NCBI GenBank assembly: GCA_903831255.1
Contig: CAIKWZ010000015.1
Location: forward strand, 1 to 64,000
Direction: 5' to 3'
From: an uncultured Alphaproteobacteria bacterium
Lineage (GTDB): Bacteria > Pseudomonadota > Alphaproteobacteria > Caulobacterales > Hyphomonadaceae
Length of the DNA: 64,000 nucleotides
The translations under genes and the position numbers were made by a program. The notes below the pieces were generated by a model, which was given only the letters and a program-made list of their open reading frames with translations, searched no databases and had not been told where the DNA came from. The stretch's first letter is position 1; every line of letters starts with the position of its first letter. Shown here piece by piece: positions 17,859 to 25,807 of the stretch.

Positions 17859-19094
17859 ATGCACCGTTCATTCGCCGCTTTCACAGCTACCTGCTTGTGC
17901 ATCATGACCATTGCCGCATGCGAGGAAGGTCAAAGCGCAGCCATCGCCCCTGCAGACGACAAGGCGGCGACGGACGCCGCATTTGTGCAGGCGGCCTCCC
18001 GCGTCCTCTTCTGGACGCGCGAAGAACAGCTCGCCGGCTATCCCAATATGGAAAAGCAGTTCCCCGCCAACACAGTTCGCAAGGGCGACACCGTCTCGGC
18101 CCTGCCCGTGTCGCCGACGCCGGTGAGCATCAGCTATACCTACCAGGGAAAACCCTGGAGCACGGACACCTATCTGGAGCAGAACAACGGCGCAGGGCTC
18201 CTCATTCTCAAGGACGGCCAGATCGTTTTCGAAGACTACGCCTTCGGCCTCGACCAGACGTCCCGATGGACCAGTTTCTCGGTCGCAAAATCCTTCTCCT
18301 CGACCCTCGTCGGCGCCGCCATTCGCGATGGATTCATCGGTTCGCTCAACGATCCGATCACCCGGTATCTCCCAGGCCTGTCGGGGTCCGCCTATGAGGG
18401 CGTCAGCGTCCGCCAGCTCCTGCAGATGACCTCAGGCGTGAAGTGGAACGAGGATTACGGCGACGCCAATTCCGATGTCGCTCGTTTTTCCGCCGAGCCC
18501 TCGGTGGACGGATCTGATCCGGTGGTCTCCTACATGGCGCGCCTGCCGAGAGAGGCCGCTCCGGGAACCAAATGGGTTTATAAGACGGGCGAGACCAATC
18601 TGGTCGGATCTCTCGTCCGCGCCGCCGTCAAAAAGCCGCTGGCCGAGTATCTCTCCGAAAAGATCTGGGTCCCGCTCGGAATGGAAGCGGACGCTTACTG
18701 GATGACGGATCTGGGAGGCGGGGAGATTGCGGGCTGCTGCCTGTCGGCGACCCTTCGCGACTATGCGCGCTTCGCCCAGTTCTTCATGAACGGCGCGAAG
18801 ATCGACGGCGTATCGATCACCCCGGACAACTGGACGACCGAGGCGGTGACCTCAACCCCTGAGGCTCTGACGGCGATGAACGGCCAGACAGGGTATGGCT
18901 ATCAGTGGTGGACCTCCCCTGGCGGGATCTATGAAGGCCAGGGCATTTTCGGCCAGCGCATCACCATCAATCCCGCCAAACAGCTGGTGGTGGTCAGCTG
19001 GAGCGCCTGGCCGGGAGCGACCGACCCGGGAAGCGAAAGCGCCCAGGCCGCCCTCATGGCCGCTATCGACGCCCACTACCCCGCCGGGAAATAA
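17859..19094 (+). CDS. lipoprotein serine hydrolase, NylB-like (beta-lactamase fold)
   Basis: A 411-residue member of the class C beta-lactamase/6-aminohexanoate-dimer hydrolase superfamily. SFSVAKSFSS has the S-x-x-K nucleophile. The wider context QTSRWTSFSVAKSFSSTLVGAAIRDG, RQLLQMTSGVKWNEDYGD and GYGYQWW matches the NylB branch. The N-terminus (MHRSFAAFTATCLCIMTIAAC) has a lipobox, so it is probably lipid-anchored. It would cleave amide or ester bonds, but the substrate is not known. I chose ATG 17859 for the signal peptide; the ribosome site is weak. It ends just before a terminator-like hairpin at 19124. Confidence 0.87.
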   Translation: MHRSFAAFTATCLCIMTIAACEEGQSAAIAPADDKAATDAAFVQAASRVLFWTREEQLAGYPNMEKQFPANTVRKGDTVSALPVSPTPVSISYTYQGKPWSTDTYLEQNNGAGLLILKDGQIVFEDYAFGLDQTSRWTSFSVAKSFSSTLVGAAIRDGFIGSLNDPITRYLPGLSGSAYEGVSVRQLLQMTSGVKWNEDYGDANSDVARFSAEPSVDGSDPVVSYMARLPREAAPGTKWVYKTGETNLVGSLVRAAVKKPLAEYLSEKIWVPLGMEADAYWMTDLGGGEIAGCCLSATLRDYARFAQFFMNGAKIDGVSITPDNWTTEAVTSTPEALTAMNGQTGYGYQWWTSPGGIYEGQGIFGQRITINPAKQLVVVSWSAWPGATDPGSESAQAALMAAIDAHYPAGK

Positions 19095-19121
19095 TCCCGC
19101 CCGCCTGAAAACAGGAACACA

Positions 19122-19373
19122 ATGTCTCCGGCCCTGACCGGGTCGGAGACGCCTCAGCCGATCGCGTATCCGAGCCCGAACCTCACGAAACGGGGGCGCG
19201 AATGCCTGAGCCTCAGGGGCCATGGCGCAATCGGGGGTGAAATCTCCGACCGCCTGTGCATCGACGTTTCAACCGTGTGCGGACATCTCGACCAGGCCAA
19301 ACTCAGACTCGGTACGAAATCCCGCGAGTGCGCAGACAATCCTGGCGCGGCAGCACGGCGGATCACACAATGA
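19122..19373 (+). pseudogene. decayed LuxR-type helix-turn-helix
   Basis: From about 19170 the frame reads LTKRGRECLSLRGHGAIGGEISDRLCIDVSTVCGHLDQAKLRLGTKSREC, which is clearly the C-terminal HTH of a LuxR-family regulator. Unusual cysteines (LCID, TVCGH) and a glycine after LTKR replace conserved positions. After REC the family continuation (QTILARQHGGS) is found in another frame, so there is probably a frameshift near 19335. No sensor domain precedes it; the upstream part is the repeated hairpin. I read this as a remnant, although the frame is open for 83 codons from an ATG. Confidence 0.6.
19124..19150 (+). terminator. terminator-like hairpin, copy 1 of a repeated element
   Basis: GTCTCCGGCCC and GGGTCGGAGAC form an 11-base stem with one G-T pair and a five-base loop, 29 bases after the serine hydrolase stop. 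There is no T tract. The surrounding 35 bases recur with one difference at 21024-21058, next to the VOC gene stop, so it is a mobile or copied 3' hairpin element. Confidence 0.5.
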
Positions 19374-19919
19374 GGCGGCGAACTCTTCGGATTGGGTTGG
19401 CGCTCGTTAGCGTTGCGCTGACCGCCGCCTCGCTTCTGCCGCTCCGGGCGCTCTTCGGCTGAAGCTTCCCAGCCTTCAGACCAGCCAGACCCCAGCGGAC
19501 TCTCCCCCGCAGGTGGACGAGGAGCGACGGGCTTGCGGTCGAACCGTCACGTGAACGACGCACCGCCTTGTGTGATCGCGGCGTTCTCAAAGGCGGGCGT
19601 CTGCTGATGAAAAGCGTCGCCGGCGCTTCTGGGGACGAGGCTAGCCGTGAGCGCGGACGTTCGGACCAATGGACGTCTTGCAGCCAAGGCTCGGCTGACG
19701 AGTTCATCCGGAGCGCCGTTGCCGTCCTGGAGCGGTTGCCAACGGCTTGGGCCGCAGGACATTCTCCGTCTCGATCAGGCGGATGGCTCGTTCGACGGGC
19801 GCTATATCGGCATCAAGGGCGCGGACGACATCGTCGTCCCGCTCGCTCCGCTATTGCCTCTCGGGGTCGGACGGAGCCGAAAGTAGGCGCTCCATAACCT
19901 GCTATTTGCCCATCGAGAA
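19374..19919. other. intergenic stretch with possible decayed sequence
   Basis: About 545 bases separate the LuxR remnant from the VapB promoter. One plus-strand stretch (about 19754-19840) reads QDILRLDQADGSFDGRYIGIKGADDIVVPL, which looks protein-like but has no start and no family I recognise. It is likely scar DNA left by earlier insertions. Confidence 0.3.
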
Positions 19920-19941
19920 GGCATATGCTACGACATATGCC
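19920..19941 (+). promoter_or_regulatory. inverted-repeat operator of the first VapBC pair
   Basis: GGCATATG and CATATGCC, perfect 8-base arms with a 6-base spacer, lie 17 bases upstream of the vapB start. VapB antitoxins normally bind such palindromes to repress their own operon. Confidence 0.65.
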
Positions 19942-19958
19942 ATACCGAAGGGTGATCC

Positions 19959-20192
19959 GTGACTGCCGAACGCAAGGTGAAGATCTTCAGGAACGGCCGC
20001 AATCAGGCGGTCCGCATTCCCCGGGAGTTCGAGCTTCCGGGGGAAGACGCGGTCATGCGCAAGGAAGGCGAGCGGCTCGTCATCGAGCCCGCCGCGCCCC
20101 AATCGCTATTGGCTTTGCTCAAGACCCTAAAACCGATCGACGAGGACTTCGCGCCGATCCCTGACCCGGCGCCGGAGCCCGTCGAGCTATGA
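19959..20192 (+). CDS. vapB: VapB-type antitoxin
   Basis: A 77-residue antitoxin with an N-terminal AbrB/SpoVT swapped-hairpin domain: KVKIFRNGRNQAVRIPREFELPGEDAVMRKEGERLVIEP. The acidic C-terminal tail (PIDEDFAPIPDPAPEPVEL) would wrap the toxin. The start is GTG 19959, with AAGGGTG eight bases before. The last codons overlap the vapC ATG (ATGA), the normal coupling. Nothing seems damaged. Confidence 0.88.
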   Translation: MTAERKVKIFRNGRNQAVRIPREFELPGEDAVMRKEGERLVIEPAAPQSLLALLKTLKPIDEDFAPIPDPAPEPVEL

Positions 20193-20593
20193 CCGCGCGC
20201 TTTCTGCTCGACACCAACATTGTCTCCGACCTCGTGCGCCACCCGCAGGGACGCGCGGCGGCAAGGATCGCCGAGCTGGGCGAGGATGCAGTTGCAACAA
20301 GCATCATCGTCGCCGCCGAGCTTCGTTACGGCGCCGCAAAAAAAGGATCGGCGCGGCTCGCAACCCAACTTGAAACAATCCTGGGCGCGCTGGAAGTCAT
20401 CCCCTTTGATGCGCCGACGGACGCGATCTATGGAAATGCGCGCGTCGCGCTGGAGGCGGCAGGAACTCCAATTGGAGGGAATGACCTTTTGATCGCCGCG
20501 CAGGCGCTGGCGTTGGATATGGTTGTTGTGACAAACAATGAGCGTGAGTTCGCGCGTGTTGCTGGGTTGAAGATCGAAAATTGGCTCGGGTAG
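20189..20593 (+). CDS. vapC: VapC-type PIN-domain ribonuclease toxin
   Basis: A 134-residue PIN nuclease toxin. The acidic metal-binding residues are in FLLDTNIVSDL (Asp), ATSIIVAAELRYGAAK (Glu) and GNDLLIAAQAL (Asp). The end VVTNNEREFARVAGLKIENW is typical. VapC toxins cleave tRNA or rRNA when free of VapB. The length is normal and all expected acidic residues are there, so this pair is probably active. Its placement between catabolic genes and remnants suggests an acquired module. Confidence 0.9.
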   Translation: MTARFLLDTNIVSDLVRHPQGRAAARIAELGEDAVATSIIVAAELRYGAAKKGSARLATQLETILGALEVIPFDAPTDAIYGNARVALEAAGTPIGGNDLLIAAQALALDMVVVTNNEREFARVAGLKIENWLG

Positions 20594-21022
20594 CCATGTC
20601 TCGTTGCATGAACACACATCAAGCCCGTTCACACCAGGAGCCTTTGACAGGCCAGGCGCTTACGCGCTCTTTCGCGTTGGCTGGGCAAGACCATCTGATA
20701 TCTTGTGCTCTGACGCCCTTTATCAGACTGTCCGGAAGCAGTCGTCGATCATGACGACGAGCTGACGTCTGACAGCGCGCTATTCACGCACGGAGCGCTG
20801 CCACTCAATCAAAGTCGCATTCAGCTCCAGATCAACCAATTTCGCGGTCGCCTCATCGCCTGAACAATGACCCTGTGTTCGCCCAGCGCAACGGATCTTC
20901 GGGTTCAAAACCTCGATGCCTTTGGTGGCGCAAATCACTCTGCGTCCCTCGGGCGGACGGTTGAGGAAGGGGACCACCTTCTTCCATGCCGGTCTCCAGC
21001 TCGGCGCGATCGTGGGCTGACG
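20594..21022. other. intergenic stretch, one weak minus-strand frame
   Basis: About 430 bases after vapC. On the minus strand, 20780-20977 has a 65-codon frame (MVPFLNRPPEGRRVICATKG, then NPKIRCAGRTQG) with GTG as start. It is not a family I know. Nothing else stands out. Confidence 0.3.
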
Positions 21023-21049
21023 CCTCCGGCCCAGACCGGGTCGGAGACG
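21023..21049 (-). terminator. terminator-like hairpin, copy 2 of a repeated element
   Basis: CTCCGGCCC and GGGTCGGAG form a 9-base stem with one G-T pair directly after the VOC gene stop. It is the second copy of the 35-base element at 19125-19160. There is no T tract, so termination efficiency is uncertain. Confidence 0.45.
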
Positions 21050-21051
21050 CC

Positions 21052-22107
21052 TCAGCCGCTGGCGAGCCGCCCAAGCGGAACTGCCGAATAGGGCGAAGAG
21101 GTATCGACCTGAAGGAAGCCCAGGAGATTGCCGTCGGGGTCCCGGCCGAACGACATGATGCCGGCGTCGATGGTCTTTGCATCCGAGACGAGCTCTCCGC
21201 CCGCCTCGACCAGTTTCTTCGCGGCGAGAGCGGCATCCGAGACGTCCAGAACGATCATGTTGTAGCCGAGCGCCTGGACTGGACGCGCCGTGACCGGAGC
21301 GGACGTCGGATGATTGAGATATTCCCAGATCTCAAGCTCGAGATTGCCTAGATTGTACCAGGCGACGTCGAGCTTCACATTGTCGAGGTCGGCGGTCGTA
21401 TCGAGCGTCTTGTTGACCAGATTAGAGCGCCGCTCACGGGGATCTCGTCCCAAAACGTGCGTATAGAATGCAACCGTCCGGTCGATATCCCGCACGCAGA
21501 TCGCCACATGACGCATCCGATAGGACCAGGGCAGGCCTTCCGCCATGATCTGTTCGACCTCCAGCATGGTGCCGTCCGCATCTCGGGCATATCCGTAGAG
21601 AACCGGCACATCCGGGCGAAGCTGTACGAGGTCGCCCGTGCGAGAAACGGGCTTTGCGCCGGCCGCGACAAACTTGCCCCAGAGATTCCGATCGAGCGGA
21701 GACTGATGGCAGACATGGGTGATGCCCGGCCCCTGAACCGGCACCACACCCGCCTCCCTCGCCGCGCGGGACGGCATGGAAAACTCCATCAGACGGATCT
21801 GACCCGTCGCTCCGCGCAGCAGCCTCGAACGCAGAGGCAGGCTCATCTTCTCAACCACATAGAAATGTCGGCCGCCTTGGAAGCCGCCCTCTGCAACCGC
21901 CTCAAGCCCGCCGGTGGACGTATAATAGGCCGTGGCGGCTTCAAGGTTGCTGACGGACTGGCCGATATAGGCAATCCCCCGAACCAGCGGTCCTGCCTCG
22001 GTCGCAGCGACAGGCGGCGCCGGTTCAGCGCTCACGCCCGCCCCGATCGACGCGAGGCCTGCGCCTGTCGCTCCAAGAAGAAACGCCCGTCGCGTGTCCG
22101 CCATCAT
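21052..22107 (-). CDS. VOC family protein with twin-arginine signal
   Basis: A 351-residue protein with two vicinal-oxygen-chelate domains. The first starts near residue 44 (GIAYIGQSVSNLEAATAYYTSTGGLEAVAEG), the second near residue 195 (MRHVAICVRDIDRTVAFYTHVLG) and ends with MSFGRDPDGNLLGFLQ. The N-terminus MADTRRAFLLGATGAGLASIGA has a double arginine and a hydrophobic stretch, as in Tat signals, so it may be exported. VOC proteins include ring-cleaving dioxygenases, glyoxalases and isomerases, and the reaction here is unknown. Two adjacent ATG codons start the frame, with GGGGAGATG upstream. It lies 33 bases downstream of the PQQ dehydrogenase, in one transcript with it. Confidence 0.82.
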   Translation of the reverse strand: MMADTRRAFLLGATGAGLASIGAGVSAEPAPPVAATEAGPLVRGIAYIGQSVSNLEAATAYYTSTGGLEAVAEGGFQGGRHFYVVEKMSLPLRSRLLRGATGQIRLMEFSMPSRAAREAGVVPVQGPGITHVCHQSPLDRNLWGKFVAAGAKPVSRTGDLVQLRPDVPVLYGYARDADGTMLEVEQIMAEGLPWSYRMRHVAICVRDIDRTVAFYTHVLGRDPRERRSNLVNKTLDTTADLDNVKLDVAWYNLGNLELEIWEYLNHPTSAPVTARPVQALGYNMIVLDVSDAALAAKKLVEAGGELVSDAKTIDAGIMSFGRDPDGNLLGFLQVDTSSPYSAVPLGRLASG

Positions 22108-22140
22108 GTCGACATCTCCCCTGACTTACCCTCATCACCT

Positions 22141-24069
22141 TCAGTCCGCGCTGAAGGCAAGCAGCAGATTACCAGCCTTCTGGCCGAACCGGTCATATCC
22201 TGAAACTGCATAGACGGCATCGCCCGCAACCACGGGACCGGCTGAATCAATTCCTCCCCCCGCCCCGCGCACGCCATTGACCGTCTCAAACTCCTTATTG
22301 GTGTCGAACGTCCATAGGACGCGCCCGTCGGAGGCGGCGAACGCACGAAGCTGACCATCGAGGGAGGCGCCGAAGATCACGCCTGGCGCGAGGGTCGCCG
22401 GCGCAGACAATCCTGGCGAACACCTCCAGCTTGTCTCTCCACAGGTATTGGGCAGAACATTCGACCAGAGGATCCGTCCGGTCGCCAGATCGAGAGCATG
22501 GAGGCCAGACTGAGGCGGGAGATGAGCATCCTGCGGATAGGCCGTCAGATCCGACACCGGCGCGTAAAGAACATTTGCGTCCGCGGTCATGCCCCAGTGC
22601 ACCCCGCCCATGATGCCTCCGCGCCCGGGCTTCGCCTTCCAGACAACCGCGCCCTGACGATTCGGATCGAGAGCATAGACATAGCCCGACTTCTGACCCG
22701 CAAGGACGAGACTTCCGCCGCCCGGGCGATCGACAAGAACCGGCGGCGCCCCGAAGTCGTAATCGGGTCCGGTATTGACCGGACAATTGGCGCCGTTCGC
22801 GCACGCTGCATTCCAGACATCCTGACCCAGCGCCTGAAAGCTCCACTCGATCCGGCCTGTGCCCATGTCGAGCGCCACGATCGAATCGCTCTTGTCGGAG
22901 GCAGGATGGGAATAGTTCTCGCCTGTCCCAACATAGATCCGGCGACGCGCAAGATCGAGCGTGGGCGAACCCCAGACGGGCGCGCCTGATGGACCGAACA
23001 TCTCGGCGCCTTCGCGATTGAGACCCTGCCGCGTCGGGGCTTCCGAGACCATGTAGGTCTTCCACCGGACAGCGCCCGTGCCTGCCTCAAGCGCAGCGAC
23101 CGCGCCCCTGAAGGTACAGCAGGGATACTTGCCGTCCATCGCCGCCACCACCTCGAGAGAGGAGATGGGAACGTAGAGAACGCCCTCATGGAGTCTCGGA
23201 GCGCCGGTGATGGTGGTTTGCGCATGCGCCTCAGGCCGGACGCTCCAGAGGAGGCTGCGGGACTGGATATCGAGAGCGTGAACCCATCCGCCATAATCCC
23301 CGAAATAGAGCCTCATAGCCTGTCCGGCGGCATCGGCCTCGACGATGAGGGAGGAGCGGATCTCACGCTCCGTCGCAAGGCTCCAGCGTATGCAGCCTGT
23401 CTTCGCATTCAGCGCATAGACCACCCCGAACTGGTCGGCAGTGAACAGAGTGTCTCCCGCAATCGTCGGCTGGACACGGGCGCGCGAAGCGTTGGGAAAG
23501 GCGAAGACCCATTTAAGACTGAGCCGCGCGGCGGTCTCAACCCCGAGGGAGGTTGTCTCACGCCCGACAGCGCGGGTGTTGCGGGAAGACATGCCCCAGT
23601 CGGACACGAGCACAGGCCCAAGGCGTCCCGTCTCACCCGCCGGACAGAGACCAGCCTGGGTCACGCCCTGAGCCGGCGCGTTCGCCTCCGCCCTCGAAAG
23701 ATAGCGCGCCACCGCCTGGCGCTCATCCGGGCTCAGCCCCGACGCCTGGACGCGCATCACGCCCTGCTCCATCGAGCTCACGATGCGGGACGCCGGAAGC
23801 GCCGTCAGCGCCGCCCGCAAGGGCGCCTGCGAGGCCCCGCCGTCATGACAGGAGGCGCAGGCTCGCTTGTAAACAGCCTCGCCCGCATCTGCGCTCACCT
23901 GAACGATTGCCACCCCGGCGGATGCGCTCTCCGGCATGGCCTGGGATGAAGGGGGTGTGGAGGAAACGCACCCTCCGAGAACAAGAAGAGCGCCCCAGAG
24001 ACCCGCCAGCGAGAATGATGCGCCCGTTCTGCGGCTGGAAACGTCCCCAGAGATCTGAAACCGGATCAT
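22141..24069 (-). CDS. heme c/PQQ dehydrogenase, polyvinyl-alcohol-dehydrogenase-like lipoprotein
   Basis: A 642-residue quinohaemoprotein. The N-terminus has a lipobox (LVLGGC), then cytochrome c CASCH at residues 71-75. A beta-propeller dehydrogenase domain follows with many W-motif repeats (such as GTGAVRWKTYMV and ATGRILWSNVLP) and the vicinal cysteines YPCCTF. The order heme first, propeller second is that of polyvinyl alcohol dehydrogenase, and differs from type II alcohol dehydrogenases, where heme is C-terminal. It would oxidise a secondary alcohol in the periplasm and pass electrons to a cytochrome. I chose ATG 24067-24069, which has GAGGAGG in front. PQQ synthesis genes are not in this window. 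Confidence 0.87.
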   Translation of the reverse strand: MIRFQISGDVSSRRTGASFSLAGLWGALLVLGGCVSSTPPSSQAMPESASAGVAIVQVSADAGEAVYKRACASCHDGGASQAPLRAALTALPASRIVSSMEQGVMRVQASGLSPDERQAVARYLSRAEANAPAQGVTQAGLCPAGETGRLGPVLVSDWGMSSRNTRAVGRETTSLGVETAARLSLKWVFAFPNASRARVQPTIAGDTLFTADQFGVVYALNAKTGCIRWSLATEREIRSSLIVEADAAGQAMRLYFGDYGGWVHALDIQSRSLLWSVRPEAHAQTTITGAPRLHEGVLYVPISSLEVVAAMDGKYPCCTFRGAVAALEAGTGAVRWKTYMVSEAPTRQGLNREGAEMFGPSGAPVWGSPTLDLARRRIYVGTGENYSHPASDKSDSIVALDMGTGRIEWSFQALGQDVWNAACANGANCPVNTGPDYDFGAPPVLVDRPGGGSLVLAGQKSGYVYALDPNRQGAVVWKAKPGRGGIMGGVHWGMTADANVLYAPVSDLTAYPQDAHLPPQSGLHALDLATGRILWSNVLPNTCGETSWRCSPGLSAPATLAPGVIFGASLDGQLRAFAASDGRVLWTFDTNKEFETVNGVRGAGGGIDSAGPVVAGDAVYAVSGYDRFGQKAGNLLLAFSAD

Positions 24070-24254
24070 CTCGCCTCCTCGGCCCTCACGAACCTGGCCC
24101 GTCCCCGTACACGACCGACTGTGGGTCATTACTGGACAGGAGGTCAATAGAGACGCAGAGAATGACGCAGATGACTTGACCTTAAGGCCAGAGCGCTCTT
24201 GATAGATGACGCCCGCTCCATGCGAGCCGCCGATGATGAGGACCGATATCCTTG

Positions 24255-24935
24255 ATGGCCCAGCGCCCCGTCACCCAGCGCCCCGTCACTGAGCGCCCCG
24301 TCACACGGACACGCACCCGCCTCTCTCCGGAGATCCGGCGCGAACAGATCCTCGACCATGCCGGTCGCATCGTTGCGACCGACGGACTGACCGGGGTCAG
24401 CATGGAACGCATTGCGCGCGAGGCCGGGATTTCGAAGGCGCTCATCTACGCCTACTTCTCGAACCAGACCGTCCTGCTCAAAGACCTGCTGCGACGCGAT
24501 CTCGAGCGCATCCAGACAGAGCAGATGACGGCGGCGACATCGGCCAGGACGTTTCCGGAACTCGTCCGGAACACGACCCATGTCGCCCTTCTTGAGGCCG
24601 AACGACGCGGAGGCCTGATCAGCCAGCTACTGGGCGAACCCTCTCTCGACACGGTGCGGACGCACCGCCACGCCTCGAACGTCCGCTATCTCGCCCGGCG
24701 CATCGCTGAGGAGTTCGGGGTTTCAATGCCTGACGCCCTCGCCCTGACCGAGATCGGCCTAGGCCTGACGAGGGCGGCCGGCGAACTCATCCGCCGGTCG
24801 GGAGCGCGTCGGGAGGATATTGAAGACATGACCGTCGAGATGATCATCGGCGCAGTCCGCTCGGGCGCCGCTCAGCGCCGCAGGCGCGAAAAAGCCGTCC
24901 CGCCCGCACGCAGGCGCAGGACGAAAGGCTTTTAG
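24255..24935 (+). CDS. TetR family transcriptional regulator with a repeated N-terminus
   Basis: A 226-residue regulator divergent from the PQQ dehydrogenase. The HTH region is EIRREQILDHAGRIVATDGLTGVSMERIAREAGISKALIYAYFSNQTVLLKDLL. The N-terminus has three copies of a five-residue unit (QRPVTQRPVTERPVT), coded by an exact 15-base tandem repeat. Placement suggests control of the PQQ/VOC transcript and perhaps of the downstream SDR and hydrolase. The start is ATG 24255; a TTG just before is possible. The C-terminus is rich in arginine and lysine. Confidence 0.85.
   Translation: MAQRPVTQRPVTERPVTRTRTRLSPEIRREQILDHAGRIVATDGLTGVSMERIAREAGISKALIYAYFSNQTVLLKDLLRRDLERIQTEQMTAATSARTFPELVRNTTHVALLEAERRGGLISQLLGEPSLDTVRTHRHASNVRYLARRIAEEFGVSMPDALALTEIGLGLTRAAGELIRRSGARREDIEDMTVEMIIGAVRSGAAQRRRREKAVPPARRRRTKGF
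24261..24305 (+). repeat. three-copy 15-base tandem repeat inside the TetR gene
   Basis: Three units of the pattern NAGCGCCCCGTCACN follow each other without gaps, each encoding Q/E-R-P-V-T. Length is a multiple of three, so copy-number changes would keep the frame. Confidence 0.8.
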
Positions 24936-24999
24936 ATACCCTCCCGCAATCCGACCCTCACACACTGCGCCTCAACCCATCCTCGTCAGGAACCAGCTC

Positions 25000-25767
25000 A
25001 TGGACCTTCAGCTTTCCGGAAAACGCGTCGTCATCACCGGCGCCACCCGCGGCATCGGGCGGGCCATCGCCGAACGGCTGGCTGAGGAAGGCGCCTCGAT
25101 CGGATTTTGCGCCCGGACACCCGAGGCGGTGAAGGAAACAGAGACATCCCTGCGCGCGCGCGGGGTCCAGGCGTTCGGAGAGGCTCTCGATGTTCGCGAC
25201 GCATCGGCGTTCAACGCCTGGTTTTCCCGCGTCGTCGATCAGCTGGGCGGTCTCGACATCGCCATCAGCAATGTCTCAACCCGTCCGACGCTCCAGGGCG
25301 AAGCAGGCTGGCGCGAAGCGTTCGAGACCGACTTCCTGCAACATGTGCGCTTCTCCGATCTGGCCCTGCCGAACCTCAAATCAGGAGAGAGCCCCAGCCT
25401 CCTCTTCGTCTCCTCCATCGCCTCGGTCCTGACCACCCTGCCGCCCGGGGAGGACGGCTATGGAACCATGAAGGCGGCCCTTCTGTCTCTGACCGGCCAG
25501 CTGGCCGCGAAGTGCGGATCGCGCAACATCCGCGTGAACGCCGTCTCGCCCGGACCGATCTTCTTTGCCGGGGGCGTGTGGGACCAGATCCGGCAGGGCG
25601 CACCGGCGCTGTTCGAGCGCGCCGCCCAGTTCAGCGCGCTGGGACGCCACGGGCGGCCCGAAGAGGTCGCTGACGCCGTCGCCTTCCTGGTCAGCCCCAG
25701 AGCCTCCTATATCACCGGCGCCAATCTCCGTATCGACGGCGGCGCGCTCAAGACTGTGAACTTCTGA
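25000..25767 (+). CDS. short-chain dehydrogenase/reductase
   Basis: A 255-residue SDR that would oxidise or reduce a hydroxyl or keto group with NAD(P). It has the cofactor motif TGATRGIG (residues 13-20) and a catalytic serine in LLFVSSIASV, followed by YGTMK (Y-x-x-x-K). The usual NNAG motif appears as ISNVS, a known variant. The C-terminus (ITGANLRIDGGALKTVNF) is normal for a classical SDR. It lies between the TetR and epoxide-hydrolase-like genes on the same strand and probably belongs to the same pathway. Confidence 0.9.
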   Translation: MDLQLSGKRVVITGATRGIGRAIAERLAEEGASIGFCARTPEAVKETETSLRARGVQAFGEALDVRDASAFNAWFSRVVDQLGGLDIAISNVSTRPTLQGEAGWREAFETDFLQHVRFSDLALPNLKSGESPSLLFVSSIASVLTTLPPGEDGYGTMKAALLSLTGQLAAKCGSRNIRVNAVSPGPIFFAGGVWDQIRQGAPALFERAAQFSALGRHGRPEEVADAVAFLVSPRASYITGANLRIDGGALKTVNF

Positions 25768-25807
25768 CACGCAGGCGACCTCTCCTCCATTAGAAGGACA
25801 CCTTCCG

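Noticed and set aside
20780-20977. A 65-codon minus-strand frame as a gene
   Set aside because: It is protein-like in parts, but it has a GTG start without a clear ribosome site and no known family; it is kept only as a note in the gap.
24261-24305. CRISPR-like repeat
   Set aside because: The units are 15 bases, adjacent without spacers, and lie inside a coding frame. No CRISPR array or cas gene was seen in the window.
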